In this document: piece after piece, positions 1 to 8,244 of the stretch
Layout: the number at the start of each line of letters is the position of its first letter
How positions within the stretch are numbered: the stretch's first letter is position 1
Assembly (NCBI RefSeq): GCF_024169925.1
Contig: NZ_JALJXF010000001.1
Location: forward strand, 4,222,001-4,286,000
DNA: 64,000 nucleotides
Source: Methylorubrum extorquens
GTDB taxonomy: Bacteria; Pseudomonadota; Alphaproteobacteria; Rhizobiales; Beijerinckiaceae
Direction of reading: 5' to 3'
Notes under the pieces: generated by a model
Told to the model about the DNA's origin: nothing
Seen by the model: only the letters and a program-made list of their open reading frames with translations
Databases searched by the model: none
Made by a program: the position numbers and the translations under genes

Positions 1-368
1 CATTCAAGCGCGCTCCTGCTGCGTGTCCAGCGCTCCCATCCGTCGCGGCCATTCCCACACCTCTGCCGGGTGCTGCCGCGCATGCACGAGGCACGCACGG
101 CGGATGACCTTGGCTGCCGTTATGCCTCCCCCGCCGGGGAATGGAAAACGGAAAAAACTGAACTGAAAAACAAAAAGATTTTCGTATGCGCCGGCCGCGG
201 GCGGGGTCTGCGGCACGCCGTGGGCGGGCGCGATGCCCGAAACCGGGAAAGGCCGGCCGGAGCGCGGAAGCGGGGCAGGTTGATGCACCCCGCCGTCATC
301 AAACTGAGATCGGAATGCGATTTGGCTCTCCCGCATCGCGATGCGGTTGTGAGGAGCCGGAGGCGCCC
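1..368. other. Non-coding leader region at window edge
   Basis: No convincing gene is seen here. Positions about 142-195 are unusually A/T-rich for this genome and are probably a promoter region. A short minus-strand frame ends at position 4, but it has no clear start codon with a Shine-Dalgarno sequence. Confidence 0.5.
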
Positions 369-1181
369 GTGTCCCAAGATCCGGAATCGACCATCCGCGT
401 TCGGACGCTCTTCCTGTCCGATCTGCATCTCGGCACCAAGGGCTGCCAGGCGGCCCTGCTGCTCGACTTCCTGCGCGACGTCGATGCCGACACGATCTAC
501 CTCGTCGGCGACATCGTCGACGGTTGGCAGCTCCGCTCGGGCTGGTACTGGCCGCAGGCGCATAACGACGTGGTGCAGAAGCTGCTGCGCAAGGTGCGGA
601 AAGGCGCCCATGTCGTCTACGTGCCGGGCAACCACGACGAGTTCCTGCGCGACTATATCGGCATGACCTTCGGCGGCATCGAGATCGCCGACAGCCGGGT
701 CCACGTCGCGGCCGACGGCAAGCGCTACCTCGTCATCCACGGCGACCAGTTCGACATGGTGGTGCGCCACTCCAAGTGGCTCGCGCATCTGGGCGACTGG
801 GCCTACACCTCGGCGCTCGCGGTCAACACCGTGGTCAACCGGGTGCGGCGTCGCCTCGGCCTCGCCTACTGGTCGCTCTCGGCCTGGGCGAAGCTCAAGG
901 TGAAGAACGCAGTCAACTTCATCGGCCAGTTCGAGACCTTCCTCGCCACGGAAGCCCGGCGCCAGGGCGCGGACGGGGTGATCTGCGGCCACATCCACCA
1001 CGCGGCCCACCGCGAGGTCGAGGGGCTGACCTACCTCAACACCGGCGATTGGGTGGAATCCTGCACCGGCATCGTCGAGCATTACGACGGCCGCATGGAG
1101 GTGCTGCACTACCCGACCCTGCTGCGCGAGCGCCGTGCGGCGGAGAGCTTCGAGCCCGAAATCCGACGCGCCGTCGCCTGA
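369..1181 (+). CDS. UDP-2,3-diacylglucosamine diphosphatase-like metallophosphoesterase
   Basis: This is a 270-aa calcineurin-like phosphoesterase related to LpxH. All metal-binding motifs are visible in order: SDLHLG (about residues 17-22), GDIVD, GNHD, HGD and GHIHH near the C-terminus. LpxH removes UMP from UDP-2,3-diacylglucosamine in lipid A synthesis, but many alphaproteobacterial relatives act on other pyrophosphate or phospholipid substrates, so the substrate is not certain. The start is placed at GTG 369 because GGAGG lies 5 nt upstream; an ATG at 315 in the same frame has no such site. The glycosyltransferase gene starts 25 nt downstream and is probably in the same operon, which suggests a shared role in envelope glycolipid synthesis. 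Confidence 0.82.
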   Translation: MSQDPESTIRVRTLFLSDLHLGTKGCQAALLLDFLRDVDADTIYLVGDIVDGWQLRSGWYWPQAHNDVVQKLLRKVRKGAHVVYVPGNHDEFLRDYIGMTFGGIEIADSRVHVAADGKRYLVIHGDQFDMVVRHSKWLAHLGDWAYTSALAVNTVVNRVRRRLGLAYWSLSAWAKLKVKNAVNFIGQFETFLATEARRQGADGVICGHIHHAAHREVEGLTYLNTGDWVESCTGIVEHYDGRMEVLHYPTLLRERRAAESFEPEIRRAVA

Positions 1182-1206
1182 CCTTTCCCCCACACACGAG
1201 ACCCGC

Positions 1207-2283
1207 ATGAGGCTGCTGCTCGCCACCGATGCGTGGCACCCGCAGGTCAACGGCGTGGTGCGCTCCGTGGAGCGCATGGCCGAGGCCGCCGCCGGCCTCG
1301 GCGTCGAGGCGCTGATGCTGACGCCGGCCGACTTCCCCTCCCTGCCGATGCCGGGCTACCGCGAGATCCGGCTCTCGCTGGTCACCCGCGGCCGGGTGCT
1401 GTCGCGCTGGAAGCGGCTCGCGCCGACCCATGTGCACATCGCCACCGAAGGGCCGATCGGCCACGCGGTGCGCGCCGCCTGCCTGTCACGGGGGCAGGCT
1501 TTCACCACGAGCTACCACACCCGCTTTCCCGAATACCTCGCCGCCCGCGCCCCCGTGCCGGAGGCCTGGAGCTATGCGTGGCTGCGCCGCTTCCACGCCG
1601 CGGCGAGCGGCACCATGGTCAGCACGCCCTCTCTCGAACGGGAACTGGCCGGGCGCGGCTTCACCCACCTGATGCGCTGGACCCGCGGCGTCGATACCGA
1701 CCTTTTTCGCCCCCGCGATGAAGAGACAGAAGCCGGCCCGTTGCGCGATCTGCCGCGGCCGATCTTCCTCTCGGTCGGCCGGCTCGCGGTCGAGAAGAAC
1801 CTCGCCGCCTTCCTCAGCCTCGACCTGCCGGGCTCAAAGGTCGTGGTCGGCGACGGGCCGGATCGGGCGCGGCTCGAGGCGCTGGCGCCGGACTCGCATT
1901 TCCTCGGTGCGCTCACCGGCGAGGCGCTGGCGCGGGTCTATGCCAGCGCCGACGCCTTCGTGTTTCCGAGCCTGACCGACACCTTCGGCATCGTCCTGCT
2001 AGAAGCGCTCGCCTCGGGCCTGCCGGTGGCGGCCTATCCCGTGACCGGGCCCCTTGACGTGATCGGTGGCACCGGCGCGGGCGCCCTCGACGCGGACTTG
2101 CGCACGGCAGCGCTCGCCGCGCTCGCGATCCCGCGAGAGCGCTGCCGGGCGGAGGCGATGCGCTACACCTGGGCCGAGAGCGCCCGCCAGTTCTACGACA
2201 ACATAGCGACCGCCCACGCGCCCGGATCGGCTCGGCGTTCCGCCCGCCATCCGAGCGGCGCCCCGCTGCCGCGCCCCGGCTGA
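1207..2283 (+). CDS. GT4-family glycosyltransferase
   Basis: This is a 358-aa GT-B fold glycosyltransferase. The N-terminal half starts with LLLATDAWHPQVNGVV, typical of the acceptor domain. The C-terminal half has SVGRLAVEKN, VVVGDGPDR and the nucleotide-sugar binding segment TDTFGIVLLEALASGLP, where the second glutamate of the usual EX7E pair is kept but the first is replaced. It lies 25 nt behind the phosphoesterase and is probably co-transcribed. Relatives of this type transfer sugars to lipid acceptors such as diacylglycerol or phosphatidylinositol, so a membrane glycolipid is the likely product. Donor and acceptor cannot be read from the sequence. Confidence 0.85.
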   Translation: MRLLLATDAWHPQVNGVVRSVERMAEAAAGLGVEALMLTPADFPSLPMPGYREIRLSLVTRGRVLSRWKRLAPTHVHIATEGPIGHAVRAACLSRGQAFTTSYHTRFPEYLAARAPVPEAWSYAWLRRFHAAASGTMVSTPSLERELAGRGFTHLMRWTRGVDTDLFRPRDEETEAGPLRDLPRPIFLSVGRLAVEKNLAAFLSLDLPGSKVVVGDGPDRARLEALAPDSHFLGALTGEALARVYASADAFVFPSLTDTFGIVLLEALASGLPVAAYPVTGPLDVIGGTGAGALDADLRTAALAALAIPRERCRAEAMRYTWAESARQFYDNIATAHAPGSARRSARHPSGAPLPRPG

Positions 2284-2412
2284 ACGACGCCGACCTTCCG
2301 GCGGGACCGATCGGATGCCGCCGGATACTTTTTCAGTGTGGTCCCCCTTGTCCGCCGGGTTTTGACCCGCCCCGGGATGACCGGCGACCGCGAGAATGCG
2401 AGGGTCCGCGCC

Positions 2413-3063
2413 ATGGCCCTTCGACCGAAATCCGTCAAAGCCCCGCGCCCTTTCGATCCGGCACTTGCCGCGACCTATCCGGCGGTGATCGGCTGCGACG
2501 AGGTCGGGCGCGGGGCCCTGTGCGGTCCGGTAATGGTGGCGGCCGTCTGGTTCGACCCCGTCGCCTTTCCGCCGGAGATCCTGGCCCGGCTCGACGACAG
2601 CAAGCGCCTGGACCATGCCGCGCGCGAGGCGCTGACCCCGCTGATCCGGGCGCATGCGCGGGTTTCGCTCGCGGCGGGCTCGCGGGCGCTGGTGGACCGG
2701 GTGAACGTGCGCGGCGCGACCCTCGACGCCATGCGCCGGGCGGTCCTGGGCCTCGGGCTCGACGCGACCGTGCTGGTGGACGGGCGCGATCCGGTTCCCG
2801 GCCTCACGCAGGGCTGCCGCCCGGTGATCGGCGGAGACCGCCTCGTGCCGCAGATCGCCGCCGCCTCCATCGTCGCCAAAACCGTTCGCGACGAGATCAT
2901 GCGTCGTCTGGCCTCGCGCCACCCGGCCTATGCCTGGGAGCGCAATGCCGGCTACGGCACCGCCGCCCACCTTGCCGGCCTCACCGCGCAGGGTCGCAGC
3001 CCGCACCACCGGGTGAGCTTCACGGGGCGGTTCGAGGCCGCGCGCGCCCTCTCGGACGCGTGA
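2413..3063 (+). CDS. rnhB: Ribonuclease HII
   Basis: This is a 216-aa type 2 RNase H that cleaves RNA in RNA/DNA hybrids and excises misincorporated ribonucleotides. The catalytic signature GCDEVGRG (residues 27-34, Asp29 and Glu30) is present, followed by DDSKRLD, AAASIVAKTVRDE and the C-terminal GYGT motif. Length is normal for the family. ATG 2413 was chosen because the protein then begins shortly before the catalytic domain; in-frame starts at 2377 and 2338 would add an unconserved N-terminus. A palindromic repeat follows the stop codon by about 35 nt. Confidence 0.92.
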   Translation: MALRPKSVKAPRPFDPALAATYPAVIGCDEVGRGALCGPVMVAAVWFDPVAFPPEILARLDDSKRLDHAAREALTPLIRAHARVSLAAGSRALVDRVNVRGATLDAMRRAVLGLGLDATVLVDGRDPVPGLTQGCRPVIGGDRLVPQIAAASIVAKTVRDEIMRRLASRHPAYAWERNAGYGTAAHLAGLTAQGRSPHHRVSFTGRFEAARALSDA

Positions 3064-3097
3064 CGCGGTTGGATCGCTGCGTGTCCCGTTGAGCCCC

Positions 3098-3122
3098 CCT
3101 CTCCCCGCACGCGGGGAGAGGC
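3098..3122. repeat. REP-like palindrome, family R1 copy 1
   Basis: A near-perfect inverted repeat with half-site CCTCTCCCCGC and its complement sits just after rnhB. The same palindrome recurs at 3233-3255 and 55417-55444, always between genes. It can form a strong hairpin but has no T-run, so it is better read as a dispersed repetitive extragenic palindrome than as a terminator. Confidence 0.75.
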
Positions 3123-3232
3123 CCATGGCCACCCCGTCTTGCCCATGGGAAGCGGAGGCGCAGCCGCAGCGGCGGTGAGGGGGCGGCTCAGGATCAGCCT
3201 GTTCCGGCCAAGCCCCCTCACCCTCGGCTGCC

Positions 3233-3255
3233 GTCTCCCCGCACGCGGGGCGAGG
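3233..3255. repeat. REP-like palindrome, family R1 copy 2
   Basis: Second copy of the palindrome found at 3098, with one change in the right arm (GCGGGGCGAGG). It lies between the convergent ends of rnhB and the radical SAM gene. Confidence 0.7.
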
Positions 3256-3283
3256 GGATGCGCTCGCCCTCCCCCGAGACTCC

Positions 3284-4426
3284 TCAAAACAAAGCGAGCT
3301 GGTCCCCTGCCCTCTCCGGCCGGCGAAACAGCTCCGTCGTCTGGCGCACCGGTTCTTCCGGATAGCCGAGGCGGCGCTTGGCCAGGGCGAAGCGGCGGCG
3401 GATCAGGTCGGCATAGGGGCCCTGCCCGATCATGCGGGTGCCGAAGGCGGCATCGTAGGCCTTGCCGCCGCGGGCCCCGCTCAGCAGGGAGAAGACGTGC
3501 GCCTTGCGCCCCGGATAATGCTCCGAGAACCAGTCGCCGACCAGTTCGTCGAGTTCGTGCGGCAGGCGCAGCAGCACGTAGTTGGCCTCCCGCGCGCCCG
3601 CCGTCCGAGCCGCTTCGAGGATCGCCTCGATCTCGTGATCGTTGAGCGAGGGAATGACGGGTGCAGCGATCGCCATCACCGGCACGCCCGCCTCACTCAG
3701 GCTCCGGATCGCCTCCAGGCGCTTGCGCGGATGCGGCGCGCGCGGCTCCATGCGGCGGGCGAGATCCGGATCGAGGGTGGTCACGGAGATCGCCACCTTC
3801 ACGAGACCCTGCGCCGCCATCTCGGCGAGGAGATCGCGGTCGCGCAGGATCAGGTTCGACTTCGTGACGATGCCGACGGGATGGCGGAACCGGGCTAGAA
3901 CCTCCAGCACGGCGCGGGTGATGCCGTGCGTGCGCTCGATCGGCTGGTAGGGGTCGGTCGCGGTACCGAGCGCGATGGTCCGCGGCCGGTAGCCCGGCGC
4001 CGACAGCTCGCGCTCCAGCAGGGCGGCCGCATCGGGTTTCGAAAACAGCCGCGTCTCGAAATCGAGACCCGGTGAGAGCCCGACATAGCCGTGGTTCGGC
4101 CGGGCGAAGCAATAGACGCAGCCGTGCTCGCAGCCGCGATACGGATTGATCGACCGGTCGAACGAGATGTCCGGCGAGGCGTTGCGGGTGATGATGTGGC
4201 GGGCGCGTTCCGGCGTCACCTCCGTACGCCGGACACGTTCCGCCTCCCCCGGCCAGCCATCGTCGAAGGTCTCGTGCCGGGTCGCCTCGAAGCGCCCCTC
4301 CGGGTTGGCGGTCGCCCCGCGACCGCGCCGTGCCTCCGGCGCGACCGGGGAACCGCCTTGTGAGAAGCCGGTCGGCTTTCCCCGAAGCGGCGTCTGTCCG
4401 TTCCCCACCCCGAACCCCACCGTCAT
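3284..4426 (-). CDS. PA0069-family radical SAM protein
   Basis: This is a 380-aa radical SAM protein. The iron-sulfur cluster motif is CEHGCVYC (CxxxCxxC), preceded by SINPYRGCEH as in the PA0069/SplB-like family. GTATDPYQPIE, VTKSNLILRD and PVIPSLNDHEIE follow in the TIM-barrel part. The family is widespread in Proteobacteria, is related to spore photoproduct lyase, and has no firmly established substrate. The frame is open further upstream; ATG 4426 gives the usual N-terminus rich in Gly, Arg and Pro before the core. It converges on rnhB. Confidence 0.85.
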   Translation of the reverse strand: MTVGFGVGNGQTPLRGKPTGFSQGGSPVAPEARRGRGATANPEGRFEATRHETFDDGWPGEAERVRRTEVTPERARHIITRNASPDISFDRSINPYRGCEHGCVYCFARPNHGYVGLSPGLDFETRLFSKPDAAALLERELSAPGYRPRTIALGTATDPYQPIERTHGITRAVLEVLARFRHPVGIVTKSNLILRDRDLLAEMAAQGLVKVAISVTTLDPDLARRMEPRAPHPRKRLEAIRSLSEAGVPVMAIAAPVIPSLNDHEIEAILEAARTAGAREANYVLLRLPHELDELVGDWFSEHYPGRKAHVFSLLSGARGGKAYDAAFGTRMIGQGPYADLIRRRFALAKRRLGYPEEPVRQTTELFRRPERAGDQLALF

Positions 4427-4586
4427 GCCATGCTCGCGTTCTTCATAAGAACATAGCGCGAACATGAAAAGCGGGGATGCACAAGTTTCGTGCAGGTGAG
4501 GGCTTTGTCCGTCCTCCGGGGCCGTCGAAGGCGAGGGCAGCGCAACGAGTGCTTTGCGAAGGCGGAAAATCGGGTATTCGCCCCCC

Positions 4587-5108
4587 ATGATCTCCGGCCT
4601 CATCCACGTGGCGCGATCCGCCGACCCTGCCGCGATCGAGTGCCTCGCCGACACGCTGAGCGCACTCGTTGCGGGCGTGGCGGCCGGGCTCGTGGGCGAC
4701 GCGGTGATCGTGACGGCGGAGGCCTGCCCCGCGCTGGAGACGGTGGCCGAGGGCAGCGGTGCAACCTTGGTCGTGCGCCCGCCCGGCGCCAACCCGTGGA
4801 GCGCGGGCGCGCGGGCGGCGCGGCGCGAGTGGCTGCTGTGCCTGGAGCCGGGCGACATCCCGGCGGAGGGCTGGATCCGCAGCCTCGACCGCTTCGTCGG
4901 CACGGCGCGGCCGGACATGGCGCTCGGCCGGATGCGACGGGCATACGGTGCTCTACCGGCTCGGATCGCCGCGCGAGGAGAGAGCGTGGTCGGCGCGCGC
5001 GGACCGCGGGCGGGCGATGTGGTGCGGCGGGAGCGGGTGCTGGCGGGCCTGCCGTTCTCGCCCCGCCTCAAGGTGCGGATGCTGACCGCCCGGCTCGACC
5101 GCGCCTGA
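4587..5108 (+). CDS. Glycosyltransferase family 2-like protein
   Basis: This is a 173-aa protein resembling a short GT2-like domain. AVIVTAEACPALETVAEGSGAT looks like the first nucleotide-binding strand region, and EWLLCLEPGDIPAEGW resembles the acidic metal-binding loop and the following helix. The protein is shorter than a full GT2 enzyme and has no membrane segment. ATG 4587 is preferred over an upstream TTG at 4554. It diverges from the radical SAM gene. The fold is reasonably likely; activity is not shown. Confidence 0.6.
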   Translation: MISGLIHVARSADPAAIECLADTLSALVAGVAAGLVGDAVIVTAEACPALETVAEGSGATLVVRPPGANPWSAGARAARREWLLCLEPGDIPAEGWIRSLDRFVGTARPDMALGRMRRAYGALPARIAARGESVVGARGPRAGDVVRRERVLAGLPFSPRLKVRMLTARLDRA

Positions 5109-5139
5109 GCCCGCGACCGGCCACGCCTCGGCGAGAACG

Positions 5140-5322
5140 TCAGCTCACCCGGAACCAGGCCGGGGCCGAGCGCAGCAACACCACCAGAGCGGTCGCCACC
5201 AGGGCGGCCCCCAGGGTGATTTCGGCTGAATGCGCGTAGCCGGACCGTTCCAGGACGGTGGCGGCCGAGGCAATGGTGAGGCCGATACCGGCCGGAGCGA
5301 GGCAGCTGGGCAAGGCGTTCAT
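5140..5322 (-). CDS. Small hypothetical membrane protein
   Basis: This 60-aa protein has two predicted hydrophobic segments (about residues 8-24 and 35-51) and no recognised domain. AGGG lies 8 nt before the ATG at 5322. It converges on the GT2-like gene with about 30 nt between the stops. It is plausible as a real small membrane protein, but nothing about its role can be read from the sequence. Confidence 0.5.
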   Translation of the reverse strand: MNALPSCLAPAGIGLTIASAATVLERSGYAHSAEITLGAALVATALVVLLRSAPAWFRVS

Positions 5323-5432
5323 GCGCCGACCCTAGACGCGATCGCTTGCGCGAGCGTTACGCCGGGCCGCCCTGATTCTTCAGCACTCCGTGAGGATGGG
5401 TCGATGCTACAAGGAAGCGGGTGCCGGAACGC

Positions 5433-5462
5433 GAAAAAGCCGCCCCGATGCCGGAGCGGCCT
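5433..5462 (-). terminator. Intrinsic terminator downstream of rpmG
   Basis: On the minus strand, a stem of GCCGCTCCGG/CGGGGCGGC type is followed by TTTTTC. It lies about 117 nt after the rpmG stop. The stretch between holds a second perfect small hairpin (CGCTTCC/GGAAGCG), so the transcript has a structured 3' end. Confidence 0.7.
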
Positions 5463-5578
5463 TGCCGCATCGCTTCCCAGGGAAGCGGACGCTTGGTATC
5501 TCGCCCCCGGCTGCACCGACACGCCCCGAAGGCGGTCGGGGTCCGGGATTTGGGCGAGACCGGCTTACTTGATCTCTC

Positions 5579-5746
5579 TTACTTGATCTTGGCTTCCTTG
5601 AACTCGACGTGCTTGCGCGCGACCGGGTCATACTTCTTCATGACCATCTTCTCGGTCTGCGTGCGGGAGTTCTTCTTCGTGACGTAGAAGTAGCCCGTGT
5701 CGGCGGTCGAGACGAGGCGGATCTTGACGGTAACGGCCTTGGCCAT
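5579..5746 (-). CDS. rpmG: 50S ribosomal protein L33
   Basis: This is a 55-aa ribosomal protein of the large subunit. It begins [18 protein letters not shown] and continues [10 protein letters not shown], and it has the conserved YDP segment and basic C-terminus of L33. The zinc-binding cysteines of some L33 forms are absent, so this is the Cys-minus type. AGGAG lies upstream of the ATG. The gene stands alone, with a structured 3' region and terminator downstream. Confidence 0.95.
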   Translation of the reverse strand: MAKAVTVKIRLVSTADTGYFYVTKKNSRTQTEKMVMKKYDPVARKHVEFKEAKIK

Positions 5747-5902
5747 GGCGTGGCGCTCCTAAAGCGGGTCGAGGGGCGATTCGCTGGTGGCGGCGCCAGC
5801 GCGGGCGAAACGCAAAAGGCCGGGAAGCCCCGGCCGAATTCCGGCGCGGTCAATGCCCGATGGGGGGCGTTTCGTCAAGCCGGACTGTGCCTGCGCAGGC
5901 GG

Positions 5903-5962
5903 GCGCCAGCGATTGGGGCCGGCCGAAACCCAGGGTGATCGCTCTGAAGCGATGGCCTTGTC
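5903..5962. repeat. Dispersed palindromic repeat, family R2 copy 1
   Basis: A block of about 58 nt that starts GCGCCAGCGATTGGGGCCGG and ends in an ATCGCT/AGCGAT hairpin. A similar block, with most positions identical, lies at 43544-43602. It fills most of the gap between panB and rpmG. Confidence 0.6.
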
Positions 5963-6785
5963 ACCGCGGCGGGTAGGTGTGCCCCTCGGCCGGGAAGCGG
6001 CCCGCCTGCACCTCATCGGCATAGGCGCGCACCGCCTCCTCGATATGGGCGCGCAGCGAGCCGTAGCTCTTGACGAAGCGCGGTACCCGGTCGCTCAGGC
6101 CAAGCATGTCCTCAAGCACGAGGATCTGCCCGTCGCAGGCGGCGGTCGCGCCGATGCCGATGGTCGCCGCGCGGATCGTCGGGTCGGTGGCAATGGCCCG
6201 CGCCACCGGCTCGACGATGCCTTCGAACACGATGGCGAAGGCGCCCGCATCGCTGATCGCGCGGGCATCGGCCCGCAGGCGGTCTTCGTCGCCGGCCCCG
6301 TGCCCCTGCACCTTGAAGCCGCCCATCGTGTTCACCGATTGGGGGGTGAGGCCGATATGCCCCATCACCGGCACGCCGCGCTCGGTCAGGAAGGCGACCG
6401 TCTCGGCAAAGCGCGCGCCGCCCTCCAGCTTGATCGCCCCGGCGCCCGTTTCCTTGAGGACGCGGGCGGCGTTGAGGAAAGCCTGCTCGCGGCTCGCCTC
6501 GTAGGAGCCGAACGGCATGTCGACCACGACGAGGGCGCGGGAGGTGCCGCGCATCACGGCCTGGGCCTGGAGAATCATCATCTCCAGGGTCACCGGCAGG
6601 GTCGATTCCATGCCGTGCATGACCATGCCGAGAGAATCACCCACCAACACGAAGTCGCAATAGGCATCGACGATGCCCGCCGTGTGCGCGTGATAGGCGG
6701 TGAGCGCGATGATCTTGCGCCCCTCGGCCTTGCGCTTGATCAGATCGACCGCCTGGAGACGGCGCGTTTGAACGACCTGCGACAT
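5961..6785 (-). CDS. panB: 3-methyl-2-oxobutanoate hydroxymethyltransferase
   Basis: This is a 274-aa cytoplasmic enzyme. It transfers a hydroxymethyl group from 5,10-methylene-tetrahydrofolate to 3-methyl-2-oxobutanoate, giving ketopantoate, the first committed step to pantothenate and CoA. Family motifs are visible: VGDSLGMV and [13 protein letters not shown] near the N-terminus (metal and substrate binding), then AIKLEGG, and [23 protein letters not shown]. Length matches the family. Although the frame is open further upstream, ATG 6785 gives the usual N-terminus. panC is not beside it. Confidence 0.95.
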   Translation of the reverse strand: MSQVVQTRRLQAVDLIKRKAEGRKIIALTAYHAHTAGIVDAYCDFVLVGDSLGMVMHGMESTLPVTLEMMILQAQAVMRGTSRALVVVDMPFGSYEASREQAFLNAARVLKETGAGAIKLEGGARFAETVAFLTERGVPVMGHIGLTPQSVNTMGGFKVQGHGAGDEDRLRADARAISDAGAFAIVFEGIVEPVARAIATDPTIRAATIGIGATAACDGQILVLEDMLGLSDRVPRFVKSYGSLRAHIEEAVRAYADEVQAGRFPAEGHTYPPR

Positions 6786-7212
6786 GGCTCGTGATCCGGA
6801 GTCTGGCGTTCCCGGGGGCGCCCATCGGATCGGGCGCGGCGTGCGGAACGCCTCTATAAGCCCGATCGCGCCGCCCCGCAGGGGGCCTGTAGGTCGGTTC
6901 CGGTGGATCGGACGCGAAGTGTCACGACGAGAAGGTTCACCCGGAGGGGCCTGCCTTCTCCTGCGGCGTTCCGGCTCCTTCACGCAACGACCGCCGAAAG
7001 CGGCGGCCGGCAATCAACGTGAAATGCGCTTCGGTCGTCCCGCTCGCCCTTTTTCGGGCGTTTCCTCCCTAGACTTCGGACCGCCTCCGGGTCCGCCGTT
7101 TTTCCGCCACATCCAAGCCGGTGTCAATGGCGTAGCCTGAAGATCGAGGCGATTGAGATTGCTCGAAATTTAGACTCTTGAGCACACTTGGCCGAATCAT
7201 GGCAAAAACGTG
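6786..7212. other. Intergenic region, no gene seen
   Basis: This 427-nt gap lies upstream of panB and downstream of the thioredoxin-like gene. No RNA gene, repeat or convincing small ORF was found. The part nearest panB should hold its promoter, but no clear -35/-10 pair stands out. Confidence 0.4.
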
Positions 7213-7608
7213 TCAGAGCGCTTTTTCGAGGAGCTGCTCGATCCATTCGGGTTGGGTCTCGCCGACCGAGCGGGCAACCTCAGTGCCGCCCTTGTAGACG
7301 ATGAGCGTGCTCTGCATCTGCGCTCCGAACCGGCGCACGAGTTCGCGCTGCGTGTCGAAGTCGATCGTGAAGACGGCGAGCGTCTTGAAGCGCGGGTCGG
7401 CGGAGAGCGCGGCCAGAATCGGCTTCTGTGCGCGGCAGATCGGGCACCACGGCGCGGAGATCTGCACGAGGATCGGCCGCCCCGCCGCCTGCGCCGCCTC
7501 GAAGGCTTTCTGGTCGTAGGCGGCGGACTCGGCGGCCTGTCCGGCACCGGCCCAGCCGCCGGCCAGGACGGCCGCCGCGAGGATGAGAACGTTCCGGCGG
7601 TTCGTCAT
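7213..7608 (-). CDS. Periplasmic thioredoxin-like protein
   Basis: This is a 131-aa exported thioredoxin-fold protein. A signal peptide occupies about residues 1-26 (VLILAAAVLAGGWAGAGQAA). The active site is WCPIC (Cys55 and Cys58), and a cis-Pro-like STLIVYKGG segment follows. ATG 7608 was chosen because GAGG lies 6 nt upstream; an ATG 12 nt earlier lacks this. It is the last gene of the minus-strand quinoprotein accessory operon, 31 nt after the CxxCW gene. It may supply or remove electrons or disulfides for the periplasmic partners in that operon, which is inference from context. Confidence 0.82.
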   Translation of the reverse strand: MTNRRNVLILAAAVLAGGWAGAGQAAESAAYDQKAFEAAQAAGRPILVQISAPWCPICRAQKPILAALSADPRFKTLAVFTIDFDTQRELVRRFGAQMQSTLIVYKGGTEVARSVGETQPEWIEQLLEKAL

Positions 7609-7639
7609 CGGTGTCCTCACGGCCTCTCAGCTCAAAGGC

Positions 7640-8227
7640 TCAGCGCTGGGGGGCGCGCGCGCTGTCGACACGCGCCCAGGCCGGATCGGGCTTGGCGACG
7701 GCGGTGTCGTGATCGTCCTGCCAGCCCTCGACGCCGGGGGGGAACCAGTGGACGCGGCTATAGCCGGCCGCGACCAGCCGCTTGCCGGCGTTCCAGCTGC
7801 CCCAGCATTCCGGCCGGCAGAAGGTCACGACGGGCTTGGCCTTGTCCCCGCCCGTCAGCTCGGCGACGCGCTTGAGGAAGGCTTCCTCCTTCTCGGGTGC
7901 GAGCGGGGCGCCGCCCGCGCCCGGCATCCAGACTGCGCCGGGGAGCGAGCGGTGGGTCGGCAGCCAGGGCCGGTCGGCGGGCAGGCCCTCGGGCCGGCGG
8001 TCGGCCAGCACCACGTCGATGAGGACCGGCCCTTGCGCCAGCAGGCCCTCGAGCCCCTTCAGATCGATGACCGTCGCGCCCTTGAGGGTCGCCGGGGTGT
8101 AGCCCTTCGGCGGCCCGGTATAGAGCCCGTCCGGCTCCGGCACGTTGACCGGCGAGTCGGCAGGGCCGGCCGCGCCGAGCATCAGGCCGAGGGCGGCCAA
8201 CGCCGCGGTTCTGGCGATCACCCGCAT
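7640..8227 (-). CDS. PQQ-dependent catabolism-associated CxxCW motif protein (rhodanese-like)
   Basis: This 195-aa exported protein has a signal peptide and a rhodanese-like domain. The diagnostic motif FCRPECWGSWNAGKR is present (Cys137, Cys141, Trp142). This family is known to co-occur with PQQ-dependent alcohol dehydrogenases and c550-type cytochromes; its biochemical role is not settled. GGGGAAG just before ATG 8227 supports that start; an in-frame ATG at 8239 would add four residues. It lies a few bases after the SoxYZ-like gene, so the two are almost certainly co-transcribed. Confidence 0.85.
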   Translation of the reverse strand: MRVIARTAALAALGLMLGAAGPADSPVNVPEPDGLYTGPPKGYTPATLKGATVIDLKGLEGLLAQGPVLIDVVLADRRPEGLPADRPWLPTHRSLPGAVWMPGAGGAPLAPEKEEAFLKRVAELTGGDKAKPVVTFCRPECWGSWNAGKRLVAAGYSRVHWFPPGVEGWQDDHDTAVAKPDPAWARVDSARAPQR

Positions 8228-8244
8228 GCTCTTCCCCATCGGCG

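Noticed and set aside
4..336. Minus-strand frame at the left edge
   Set aside because: The lower half has some protein-like character, but there is no start codon with a Shine-Dalgarno site and no recognised family.
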